Below are positions 50,235 through 57,831 of a stretch of DNA of 64,000 nt, piece after piece; the stretch's first letter is position 1; each line of letters starts with the position of its first letter. The position numbers and the translations under genes are program-made. Under the pieces are notes generated by a model, which was given only the letters and a program-made list of their open reading frames with translations, ran no database searches and had not been told where the DNA came from. Origin of the DNA: Ferribacterium limneticum (lineage in GTDB: Bacteria; Pseudomonadota; Gammaproteobacteria; Burkholderiales; Rhodocyclaceae); the NCBI RefSeq assembly GCF_020510625.1, contig NZ_CP075191.1, positions 2,642,001 to 2,706,000 on the forward strand, written 5' to 3'.

Positions 50235-51017
50235 ATGATCATGAGCAACTTCGCCACCGAAACCGTTCTCTCAGTGCATCACTGGAACGACAACCTGTTC
50301 ACCTTCCGGACGACGCGCGATCCCGGCTTGCGCTTCAATAACGGTCAGTTTGTGATGATCGGTCTCGAAGTGAATGGTCGGCCACTGATGCGCGCCTACA
50401 GCGTTGCCAGTGCCAATTACGAAGAACACCTGGAATTTTTCAGCATCAAGGTCCAGGACGGCCCGCTGACCTCCCGCCTGCAACACCTCAAGCCCGGAGA
50501 CTCGCTGCTGGTCAGCAAGAAGCCGACGGGCACACTCGTTCTGCGCGACCTGAAGCCGGGCAAGCGACTGTTCCTGTTTGCCACCGGTACCGGACTGGCG
50601 CCATTCATGAGCCTGATCCACGACCCGGAAACCTATGAACGGTTCGAGAAAGTCATTCTGATTCACGGCGTGCGCTGGACCAACGAACTCGCCTACCACG
50701 ACTACATCGAAGAAGACCTGAAGGAGCACGAGTATCTGGGCGAACTGCTCCGCGAAAAGCTGATCTACTACCCGACTGTGACGCGTGAACCTTTCCGCAA
50801 CGAAGGCCGGCAAACCGACCTGATTCTCTCCGGCAAACTATTCGAGGACATCGGTGAAGCGCCGCTCGATCCGGCCACCGACCGCGGCATGATCTGCGGC
50901 AGCCCGGCCATGCTGAAGGAAATCTCGACCATGCTCGACGGTTTCGGCTTCGCAAGCTCGCCCCATATCGGCGTTGCCGGCGACTATGTCATCGAACGCG
51001 CCTTTGTCGAACAATAG
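50235..51017 (+). CDS. fpr: Ferredoxin-NADP+ reductase
   Basis: This 260-residue FAD enzyme moves electrons between NADPH and ferredoxin or flavodoxin. The FAD-binding motif is RAYSVAS (about 56-62). The NADP-binding motifs are GTGLAPFMS (about 117-125) and MICGSPAMLKE. The C-terminus is VIERAFVEQ, as in the bacterial Fpr class. The start may be the ATG at 50235 or 50241; neither has a strong ribosome site. It lies back to back with the LysR gene, which is its likely regulator. Confidence 0.93.
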   Translation: MIMSNFATETVLSVHHWNDNLFTFRTTRDPGLRFNNGQFVMIGLEVNGRPLMRAYSVASANYEEHLEFFSIKVQDGPLTSRLQHLKPGDSLLVSKKPTGTLVLRDLKPGKRLFLFATGTGLAPFMSLIHDPETYERFEKVILIHGVRWTNELAYHDYIEEDLKEHEYLGELLREKLIYYPTVTREPFRNEGRQTDLILSGKLFEDIGEAPLDPATDRGMICGSPAMLKEISTMLDGFGFASSPHIGVAGDYVIERAFVEQ

Positions 51018-51037
51018 TCGCCGACGGAGCAAGAAAT

Positions 51038-51053
51038 TTGGCACAGGAATTGC
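51038..51053 (+). promoter_or_regulatory. Sigma-54-type promoter
   Basis: TTGGCACAGGAATTGC carries the -24 GG (51040-51041) and -12 GC (51052-51053) exactly ten bases apart, and fits TGGCAC-N5-TTGC fully. The predicted start near 51065 leaves a leader of about 32 nt with GAGGTG before the small ORF at 51097. Confidence 0.75.
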
Positions 51054-51096
51054 GTTTCGCTGACTGTGTTCGTAAATAAGCATCGAGGTGATCAAA

Positions 51097-51210
51097 ATGC
51101 TGGAACCTGAAATGCTTGTAATACTGAGCTGCGCCGCGGTTCTTCCCTATGTTGGAGAAGCGCTTTGGAACTGGATCGAACACAAGATCAGGCACCGCCA
51201 GCGTGCGTGA
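51097..51210 (+). CDS. Small single-span membrane protein, 37 residues
   Basis: The ATG follows GAGGTG by six bases. The product begins MLEPEMLVILSCAAVLPYVG, a likely membrane helix, and ends with an amphipathic basic tail (WIEHKIRHRQRA), so the C-terminus probably faces the cytoplasm. A consensus sigma-54 promoter lies 44-59 bp upstream with no other gene between, which supports a real, regulated gene. It resembles no family I can name with confidence. Small membrane proteins of stress systems are one comparison. Confidence 0.65.
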   Translation: MLEPEMLVILSCAAVLPYVGEALWNWIEHKIRHRQRA

Positions 51211-51390
51211 CCAAGCGTGCGATGCACTCGTTTAAAGCACCGACTTGCTCCACAGATTCTGTGGATAAGTCTGTGGGCTGAGCGTTGGCAGTTTCACACA
51301 AGACCTGCGCAGCCAGTGACTTAGCTGCCGCGCCTAAAAATCAGGCAATTCATTAACTGCATTTGGCAGATGACCCGGCTATACAAGCTA

Positions 51391-51405
51391 TGGCATCCTG
51401 TTGGC
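51391..51405 (+). promoter_or_regulatory. Possible sigma-54-like promoter cut off by the IS element
   Basis: TGGCATCCTGTTGGC has GG and GC ten bases apart, but TGGC replaces the usual TTGC at -12. The insertion element begins five bases later. If active, it would originally have served the gene now at 52282. Confidence 0.25.
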
Positions 51406-51409
51406 CTAG

Positions 51410-52245
51410 GGGCTGTTCACAAATGACGAAACTATGTACATTCTCGCTTTTTGGAGTCTGCGAGGATGGACCGGAAGATGTTGCGAGACGACCAATGGCG
51501 GCGAATCGAAGCCCTGTGCTCAGGCAGAGCCAACGAGCGCGGGGTAACTGGGCGCGACAACCGACTCTTTGTCGAAGCGGTGCTATGGATCGCCCGCACG
51601 GGCTCGCCGTGGCGCGACCTGCCCACGCACTTCGGAGCTTGGCACACGACGTACATGCGCTTTTCCCGCTGGAGCAAGAAAGGGGTTTGGGCGCGGATGG
51701 CCGAAGCACTCAAGAGCGACGCCGATCTGGAGCAGTTGTTTGTCGACGCGACCATCGTGCGAGCCCACCAACACGCGACTGGCGCCCAAAAAAAGCGGGC
51801 GATCAAGCCATCGGGCGTAGCCGGGGCGGACTGAGTACCAAAATTCATGCGGCGGTTGAGGCCCTGGGTAATCCCTTGCGTTTGCGCCTGACCGCTGGGC
51901 AAATCGCCGACATTACCGAAGCAGCCGCTCTCATCGAGGGGATTGAGGCGCAGAGCGTCATCGCCGACAAGGGCTACGATGCCAACGCATTCGTCGACAC
52001 CATTGAAGCGCAGGGCGCACAGGCGGTGATTCCGCCACGCGGTAATCGCCTGACTCAGCGTGCCTATGATCGTCACCTTTACAAAGACCGCAACCTCGTC
52101 GAACGCTTTTTCTGCCGACTCAAGCAGTTCAGGCGCATCGCCACACGCTACGAGAAGCTAGCGCAGAACTTCATGTCCATGCTCAACCTCGCTTCCGCCT
52201 ATATCTGGCTGGCATGATCGCCAAAAACCCAATTGTTAACAGCCC
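51410..52245 (+). mobile_element. IS5-family (IS427-type) insertion sequence, apparently intact
   Basis: This 836-bp element is bounded by imperfect inverted repeats (GGGCTGTTCACAAAT at the left; GGGCTGTTAACAATT as read from the right end). CTAG flanks both sides and fits a 4-bp target duplication. It carries one transposase read through a -1 frameshift. Size, ends and two-frame layout suit the IS427 group. Confidence 0.88.
51466..52217 (+). CDS. IS5-family transposase made by programmed -1 frameshift
   Basis: The first frame (51466-51834) encodes the N-terminal domain and the first catalytic Asp (QLFVDATIV). The second frame continues to 52217 and carries the second Asp (VIADKGYDANAF) and the Glu with its YREK-like stretch (DRNLVERFFCRLKQFRRIATRY). 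The slippery heptamer A-AAA-AAG at 51789-51795 is in the zero frame of the first ORF, and a -1 slip joins the frames without a stop. The fused product is about 250 residues, normal for this group. All three catalytic acids are present, so the element may be active. Confidence 0.88.
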
Positions 52246-52281
52246 CTAGTAAGCCCCCTGCCAACAGAAAGAAAAACCATA

Positions 52282-52635
52282 ATGCTACGCAGCCAGTTGC
52301 TCAAATGGACGCTTGGATTGCTGGCCACACTACTGGCCACCCACCTTCTTGCCGCGCCACCCAAACTTCTCGGCCTGGACGACATGTCCTGCCAGGCATG
52401 GAGCAATACGAAACCAGCACCAGAAGAACGGCTCATTTACCTTGCGTGGGCTCGCGGCTTTTTAAGTGGCCACAACTACGCCAACCAGCGCCAGCAGGTT
52501 ACCGATGTGTCCAATGGGACAATCGCAGTCTTTGCCGACCGTTTCTGCCGGGAAAATTCGAAAGCCTCGTTTTCCGATGCTATTTATCGCATGAGCGACG
52601 AATTTTCCGGACGTGGCGCCCCATTGGCCAAATAA
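52282..52635 (+). CDS. Small exported protein, unknown function
   Basis: This 117-residue protein has a signal peptide cut after LLA (about residue 24). The mature part has two cysteines (MSCQAW, RFCREN), likely disulfide-bonded, and a helix ARGFLSGHNYANQ. Overall size and the two-Cys helical pattern recall periplasmic HdeA- or Rap1a-type proteins, but the match is weak. It begins 36 bp after the right end of the IS element, which may have separated it from its original promoter. Confidence 0.65.
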   Translation: MLRSQLLKWTLGLLATLLATHLLAAPPKLLGLDDMSCQAWSNTKPAPEERLIYLAWARGFLSGHNYANQRQQVTDVSNGTIAVFADRFCRENSKASFSDAIYRMSDEFSGRGAPLAK

Positions 52636-52703
52636 GCGCCAGACGAGCCGATATGGCTTGCCGCTTTTAACACCGTTCAAAACCAGTCTCGACCTTCTCA
52701 ACA

Positions 52704-53741
52704 ATGACCATCCTGCAAATGCCCCGCATCCCGAAACCCGATGTATGCCAACCGACAGGCTCGGCCGAACTGGCCATGCTGGATGTCTATATGCCGATGA
52801 TGAAATCTTCGGCAATCATCTCGGCCGGCCGCCTGGGCCTGTTTGAAGCGCTGGCTGCCGGCCCGCTTTCGGTGCTGCAACTGGCCGAAAAAATTCAGTC
52901 CAGCCCGAAAGGCACGGCGGCATTGGCCGATTTCCTGATTGCGCTGGGCTACCTGGAAAAACAGGGTGGGTGTCTGGCAAATACGGCAAGCACCCAGCGT
53001 TGGTTCACCAGTGCCGGACAGGTCGACTACACCCCCGGCCTGCTATGGACGCACGAGGCCTGGCCGATGATGGGCGGGCTCGCCGAAGCCGTACGTAGCG
53101 GCCATCCGGAAAAAACCCTTTGGGATGCGATGGTCGAGCAATCCCATCTCGGAGAATTGTTCTCTTCCTACATGGCGGCCTTTGCCTCGGATCTTGGTCC
53201 CGACCTGCTAAAGCACGTTCCCGTTTCCTCTGAACATCACCGCCTGCTTGACCTTGGCGGCTCGCATGGCTTGCATGCCATCCGTTTTTGCCAGCGCTAT
53301 CCGCAGCTCAGCGCGGTAATCGTCGATCTGCCCAGCGCCTTGACGGAAACCGGGACGACCATCGAAAAAGCACGGCTATCCGACCGCATCCGCCTGAGCC
53401 CCGGCGATCTGCAGGCCCAGGACTGGGGCAGCGGACATGATCTGGTGTTCTATCTCTCGGTCGCCCACAACCATACCGCGGAAGAAAACTGCCACATCAT
53501 CGGGCGGATTGGCGAAACGCTAAGCCATGGAGGCTTGCTGGTCATCCATGAATACCTGGCTGAAACACCGCTTGACGCACTCGATGCGGCATTTCGCCTG
53601 ACCCTGCTGGTAGAAACCGGCACCCAGACCTATCGCTACGAAGATTATTGCCAGTGGCTACACGCAGCCGGATTTGCATCCATCGTGCGCATCGACCTCG
53701 ATCCACGCGAAAAAGGTTCATTGATATTGGTACAGCGCTAG
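52704..53741 (+). CDS. SAM-dependent O-methyltransferase
   Basis: This 345-residue small-molecule methyltransferase has an N-terminal winged-helix dimerisation domain (about 30-110, ISAGRLGLFEALAAGPLS). A Rossmann domain follows, with the SAM motif LLDLGGSHGLHA (about 180-191), an acidic residue in VIVDLPSA, and the late motif GGLLVIHEYL. The layout matches the O-methyltransferase family that includes hydroxyneurosporene and plant-type enzymes. No pathway genes lie nearby, so the substrate is unknown. Confidence 0.85.
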   Translation: MTILQMPRIPKPDVCQPTGSAELAMLDVYMPMMKSSAIISAGRLGLFEALAAGPLSVLQLAEKIQSSPKGTAALADFLIALGYLEKQGGCLANTASTQRWFTSAGQVDYTPGLLWTHEAWPMMGGLAEAVRSGHPEKTLWDAMVEQSHLGELFSSYMAAFASDLGPDLLKHVPVSSEHHRLLDLGGSHGLHAIRFCQRYPQLSAVIVDLPSALTETGTTIEKARLSDRIRLSPGDLQAQDWGSGHDLVFYLSVAHNHTAEENCHIIGRIGETLSHGGLLVIHEYLAETPLDALDAAFRLTLLVETGTQTYRYEDYCQWLHAAGFASIVRIDLDPREKGSLILVQR

Positions 53742-53811
53742 CACCAATTTTCAACGCCCAACGAACCCAGGCTGGTCATCGCCGGCCATGAATACCACAA
53801 GCCGAGACACA

Positions 53812-53846
53812 AAAAACCCGCCGAGCTTTGCGCTGAGCGGGTTTTT
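53812..53846. terminator. Intrinsic terminator, both directions
   Basis: AAAAACCCGC and GCGGGTTTTT form the stem base, with A- and T-runs on either side. It can end the methyltransferase gene and the leftward tRNA-Val transcript. Confidence 0.85.
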
Positions 53847-53879
53847 GATTTCTCGTGAGGGCCACATCTGGAGGAGAGG

Positions 53880-53954
53880 TGGTGGGCGGTACTGGGATCG
53901 AACCAGTGACCCCTGCCGTGTGAAGGCAGTGCTCTACCGCTGAGCTAACCGCCC
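53880..53954 (-). tRNA. tRNA-Val (CAC)
   Basis: This 75-nt cloverleaf includes an encoded CCA end. The acceptor stem is GGGCGGT with ACCGCCC; the D-arm has TTAGCTCAG; the anticodon loop TTCACAC reads CAC; the T-arm has GGTTCGATCC. Confidence 0.95.
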
Positions 53955-54050
53955 TTACAAGAGGCGCGCATTTAACCACAAGTCGGGCAGCGGGTCAAAC
54001 TCGGGTCGGATAGAATACCCCCCTTTGCCAACGTATAGATTCCGCACTCC

Positions 54051-55445
54051 ATGAAGCCTGTCCGCACCCGTTTCGCTCCCAGCCCCACCGGTTACCTGCA
54101 CATCGGCGGCGCCCGTACCGCGCTGTTTTCTTGGGCATATGCCCGCCGGCATGGCGGTGATTTCATCCTTCGCATCGAGGATACCGACGTTGCCCGCTCG
54201 ACGCCGGAAGCGGTGCAAGCCATTCTCGACGGCATGCAATGGCTGGGTCTGGAGCACGATGAAGGCCCGTTCTACCAGATGCAGCGCATGGATCGCTACA
54301 AGGAAGTGATCCAGCAGATGCTCGCCAGTGGCAGCGCTTATTACTGCTACACGACACGCGAGGAACTGGATGCGCTGCGTGCCGAGCAGGAAGCGAAAAA
54401 AGAAAAACCACGTTACGACGGTCGCTGGCGCCCGGAGGCCGGCAAGTCGCTGCCGATGCCGCCAGCCGAAGTGCCGCCGGTCATCCGCTTCAGGAATCCG
54501 CAGGGCGGCGTCGTTGCCTGGGACGACCAGGTCAAGGGCCGCATCGAATTCGCCAACACCGAGCTGGACGACCTGATCATTGCCCGTGCAGACGGCACGC
54601 CGACCTACAACTTCTGTGTTTGCGTCGACGACTGGGACATGGGCATCACCCATGTCATCCGTGGCGACGACCACGTCAACAACACACCACGCCAGATCAA
54701 CATCCTCAAGGCGCTGGGTGCCGAAGTGCCGACCTATGCCCACCTGTCGATGATTCTCGGCGACGATGGCGCGAAACTGTCGAAGCGACACGGCGCGGTA
54801 TCGGTCATGCAGTACGACGAAGAAGGTTTTCTGACCGAGGCCGTGATCAATTACCTAGCCCGCCTTGGCTGGTCGCATGGCGATGATGAAGTTTTTTCGC
54901 GCCAGCAATTCGTCGAATGGTTCGATCTCGACCACATCACCGCTTCCGCCGCGCAGTTCAATACCGAAAAACTGCTGTGGCTGAATCAGCATTACATGAA
55001 GCAATTGCCGCCAGCCGAACTGGCCGCCAAGGTCAAGGCACGGCTCAGTGCTCGCGGCGTCAATACGGACAACGGCCCGGATCTCGAAAAGGCAGCCACG
55101 TTGTACGTCGACCGTTGCAACACACTGAATGTCCTGGCCGACGCCGTCGAGGTGTTCTACGCTCACGTCACGCCCAACCCAGAACTGCTCGCCCAACACC
55201 TTGCTGATGATGCTCTCCCCGCTCTGGCCGAGTTCGCGGCCGGCATCGCCACGGTTGCTTGGGAAACACCGACAATCAATGCCCTGATCAAGGAAACCGT
55301 GACCAAACATGGCCTGAAGATGCCCAAGCTGGCGATGCCGCTGCGCGTGATTCTGACCGGCCAGGCACAGACGCCGGCTGTCGATGCGGTGATTACATTG
55401 ATCGGGCGCGACAAGGTTGCAGCAGCACTCGCCCCGTATCTTTAA
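54051..55445 (+). CDS. gltX: Glutamyl-tRNA synthetase
   Basis: This 464-residue class I synthetase charges tRNA-Glu. The HIGH-type motif appears as [17 protein letters not shown] (about 10-26) and the KMSKS-type motif as [11 protein letters not shown] (about 243-253). The C-terminal helical anticodon-binding domain follows. The length equals bacterial GltX. It stands directly upstream of two tRNA-Glu genes (and Ala, Asp), a fitting though not obligatory neighbourhood. A TAGAAT -10-like hexamer lies about 38 bp before the ATG. Confidence 0.96.
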   Translation: MKPVRTRFAPSPTGYLHIGGARTALFSWAYARRHGGDFILRIEDTDVARSTPEAVQAILDGMQWLGLEHDEGPFYQMQRMDRYKEVIQQMLASGSAYYCYTTREELDALRAEQEAKKEKPRYDGRWRPEAGKSLPMPPAEVPPVIRFRNPQGGVVAWDDQVKGRIEFANTELDDLIIARADGTPTYNFCVCVDDWDMGITHVIRGDDHVNNTPRQINILKALGAEVPTYAHLSMILGDDGAKLSKRHGAVSVMQYDEEGFLTEAVINYLARLGWSHGDDEVFSRQQFVEWFDLDHITASAAQFNTEKLLWLNQHYMKQLPPAELAAKVKARLSARGVNTDNGPDLEKAATLYVDRCNTLNVLADAVEVFYAHVTPNPELLAQHLADDALPALAEFAAGIATVAWETPTINALIKETVTKHGLKMPKLAMPLRVILTGQAQTPAVDAVITLIGRDKVAAALAPYL

Positions 55446-55462
55446 AAAATAGCGAAAGGCCC

Positions 55463-55491
55463 TTTACAAGGAGCACGACGGTCCCTATAAT
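55463..55491 (+). promoter_or_regulatory. Sigma-70 promoter of the tRNA block
   Basis: TTTACA and TATAAT are separated by exactly 17 bases. The predicted start lies about 12 nt before the first tRNA-Ala. Confidence 0.75.
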
Positions 55492-55509
55492 GCGGCCTTC
55501 TTTCGCGGC

Positions 55510-55585
<76 letters not shown>

Positions 55586-55610
55586 AAAGTGCGAAAGAAG
55601 TTAGTCCAGG

Positions 55611-55686
55611 GTCCCCATCGTCTAGAGGCCTAGGACACCGCCCTTTCACGGCGGTAACCGGGGTTCGAATCCCCGTGGGGACGCCA
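55611..55686 (+). tRNA. tRNA-Glu (TTC), copy 1
   Basis: This 76-nt tRNA has encoded CCA. Acceptor GTCCCCA with TGGGGAC; anticodon loop CTTTCAC reads TTC. Confidence 0.96.
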
Positions 55687-55712
55687 AGAATTAGGCAGTA
55701 AAGGTTTAGCGC

Positions 55713-55789
55713 GGAGTGGTAGTTCAGTTGGTTAGAATACCGGCCTGTCACGCCGGGGGTCGCGGGTTCGAGTCCCGTCCACTCCGCCA
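55713..55789 (+). tRNA. tRNA-Asp (GTC), copy 1
   Basis: This 77-nt tRNA has encoded CCA. Acceptor GGAGTGG with CCACTCC; anticodon loop CTGTCAC reads GTC. Confidence 0.96.
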
Positions 55790-55799
55790 ACAATAAGAG

Positions 55800-55822
55800 A
55801 ACCGGACTGGTCCGGTTTTTTT
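55800..55822 (+). terminator. Terminator after the first tRNA block
   Basis: AACCGGAC and GTCCGGTT form a stem around TG, followed by a T-run. Confidence 0.85.
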
Positions 55823-55876
55823 ACGGATTGAAGACGTCGTTCTTCATATCCAAATGCAGTTCGGCTGTCCTCAAAT

Positions 55877-55952
<76 letters not shown>

Positions 55953-55989
55953 AGCGCCGAACTGGTAGTAGATGTGTTTGAAAGTCCGG

Positions 55990-56065
55990 GTCCCCATCGT
56001 CTAGAGGCCTAGGACACCGCCCTTTCACGGCGGTAACCGGGGTTCGAATCCCCGTGGGGACGCCA
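55990..56065 (+). tRNA. tRNA-Glu (TTC), copy 2
   Basis: Identical over the whole tRNA to the copy at 55611, with a different upstream spacer. Confidence 0.96.
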
Positions 56066-56092
56066 AGAATTAGGCAGCAAAAGTTTAAGCGC

Positions 56093-56169
56093 GGAGTGGT
56101 AGTTCAGTTGGTTAGAATACCGGCCTGTCACGCCGGGGGTCGCGGGTTCGAGTCCCGTCCACTCCGCCA
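56093..56169 (+). tRNA. tRNA-Asp (GTC), copy 2
   Basis: Identical to the copy at 55713. The Glu-Asp spacer differs by only three single-base changes from that of the first block. Confidence 0.96.
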
Positions 56170-56175
56170 ACAATA

Positions 56176-56203
56176 AAAAAACCAGCTACGGCTGGTTTTT
56201 TTG
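56176..56203 (+). terminator. Terminator after the second tRNA block
   Basis: AACCAGC and GCTGGTT form a stem around TACG, followed by seven T residues. Confidence 0.88.
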
Positions 56204-56218
56204 TTCCTGCTCTGAAAA

Positions 56219-56245
56219 TTGCCCCTTGCACAGCCGGGGTATAAT
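56219..56245 (+). promoter_or_regulatory. Probable mltD promoter
   Basis: TTGCCC and a perfect TATAAT are separated by 15 bases. The spacing is short, but the -10 is ideal and lies about 40 bp before the chosen mltD start. Confidence 0.5.
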
Positions 56246-56285
56246 CGCCTTTTTTGTCGACCGGTTCGTGCCAAAGCCCCAATTC

Positions 56286-57830
56286 ATGCAGCATCGTAAC
56301 CTTTCGTCGTTTCTTCGCAGCCTGTGCATTACCTGCCTGACCGTGGCAACCCTGGCTCCCGTTGCTCCCGCTTTAGCTGAGTCCGCAGACAACCCGTCTC
56401 TGTTTTCCCTGACGATGCCGTCGCTGAGCGACACCAGTTTCAGCGCGGCCGATGATGTGCTGACCGTTCAGGAAATCCGGGTTCCACCTCAGTTGCCAAA
56501 CACGATCGATCTGACTACCAAGTCGACCAACCTTTGGGAGCGGATTCGCAATGGCTTTGCGATGACCAACCTGAATGATGATCTGGTCCTCTACTATCAG
56601 CAGTGGTATCAGAATCGTCCGGATGCCTTGCGGCGCATGGTCGAACGCAGCCGCCCCTATCTGCACTACATCGTCGACGAGCTTGAAGCGCGCGGCATGC
56701 CGACCGAACTGGCCTTGCTGCCGATGGTCGAGAGCTCCTTCAATCCGAATGCCTATTCGCCAGCCCATGCAGCCGGTTTGTGGCAGTTCATCCCTGCCAC
56801 CGGCAAGCGTTTCAATCTGGAACAAAACTGGTGGCGTGACGAACGGCGCGACATCCTTGCCTCGACCGGTGCAGCCCTGGACTACCTGCAGACCATTTAT
56901 GAGATGCACGGCGACTGGCACCTTGCTCTGGCGTCCTACAACTGGGGCGAAGGCGCCGTCAAGCGAGCCATCGTCAAGAATGAATCGCGCGGCCTGCCGA
57001 CGGATTACCCCAATCTGACGATGCCGAACGAAACCCGGCATTACGTCCCCAAACTGCAGGCGCTGAAGAACATACTCGGCAACCCAGCCATGATCGCTCG
57101 CCTGGAACTGCCCTTCATTCCCAACGAACCTTACTTTGCAACACACGAAACCCGCCGGCCAATCGACGTCAAGACGGCAGCTCGCCTGGCCAACATGTCG
57201 CTGGAAGAGTTCCTGCGGCTGAACCCTTCGCATAATCGCCCCATCATCAAGGCAGATACCCCTGTCGTCATTCCGGCCGACAAGGTCGATACTTTCCGTG
57301 ACAACCTGCAGAACAATCAGTCATCGCTGACGCAGTGGCAGGCCTACACGGTGACCTCGGCTGAACGTCTGGACAAGATTGCCGCCCGTTTCGACACCAC
57401 AGCTAGCGAATTGGCGCGGGTCAACAGCCTCTCGGAGAAGGTTCGACTGGGGGCCGGATCGACTGTACTGGTACCAGGCGGCAGTAGCGGCGCAGGGCTG
57501 AGCAATCTGCTCAACGCCTCTGGCCCTCAACACTTTATCGAGCCGGAACGGGTAGCTCGCTGCGGCAAGGCTGGCAAGCACGCCAAGACTTCCGCCCGAT
57601 CTTGCGACAAACCGGAACCCCGGATCACTGCCAAAAGCAGCCCCTCGGGCGGCCATGAAGCGACGAAGGCTTCCGGCAAGTCGGCAAAGTCCGGCGCTCT
57701 CTCAGGCAAGGCAAACAGCAAGACAGGCGCCAAAGCTGCCGATCACGGCAAATCGAAGCCCACCGGCCCCAAGCCGGCCAAGGAAGCAGCCTCCCCAAAG
57801 GCAAAAGCCAAGCCCGGCCGGCGCGGCTGA
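56286..57830 (+). CDS. mltD: Membrane-bound lytic transglycosylase MltD-like
   Basis: This exported protein of about 514 residues cleaves peptidoglycan glycan strands. The signal peptide ends near ALA. The SLT domain has the catalytic Glu in LLPMVESSFNPNAYSP and the AAGLWQFIPATGKRF motif. Two LysM-like segments follow: one ends ADTPVVIPADK, the other is QAYTVTSAERLDKIAARF to GSTVLVPGG. The last 100 residues are a Lys/Ala/Ser/Pro-rich tail that E. coli MltD lacks. The ATG at 56286 is preferred to one at 56226 because the probable promoter lies between them and the signal peptide begins there. I see no lipobox. Confidence 0.9.
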   Translation: MQHRNLSSFLRSLCITCLTVATLAPVAPALAESADNPSLFSLTMPSLSDTSFSAADDVLTVQEIRVPPQLPNTIDLTTKSTNLWERIRNGFAMTNLNDDLVLYYQQWYQNRPDALRRMVERSRPYLHYIVDELEARGMPTELALLPMVESSFNPNAYSPAHAAGLWQFIPATGKRFNLEQNWWRDERRDILASTGAALDYLQTIYEMHGDWHLALASYNWGEGAVKRAIVKNESRGLPTDYPNLTMPNETRHYVPKLQALKNILGNPAMIARLELPFIPNEPYFATHETRRPIDVKTAARLANMSLEEFLRLNPSHNRPIIKADTPVVIPADKVDTFRDNLQNNQSSLTQWQAYTVTSAERLDKIAARFDTTASELARVNSLSEKVRLGAGSTVLVPGGSSGAGLSNLLNASGPQHFIEPERVARCGKAGKHAKTSARSCDKPEPRITAKSSPSGGHEATKASGKSAKSGALSGKANSKTGAKAADHGKSKPTGPKPAKEAASPKAKAKPGRRG

Positions 57831-57831
57831 T

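Noticed and set aside
51260..51268. Perfect DnaA box (TTATCCACA on the minus strand)
   Set aside because: It is a single box without a cluster, AT-rich unwinding region or dnaA/gyrB neighbours, so it is not an origin.
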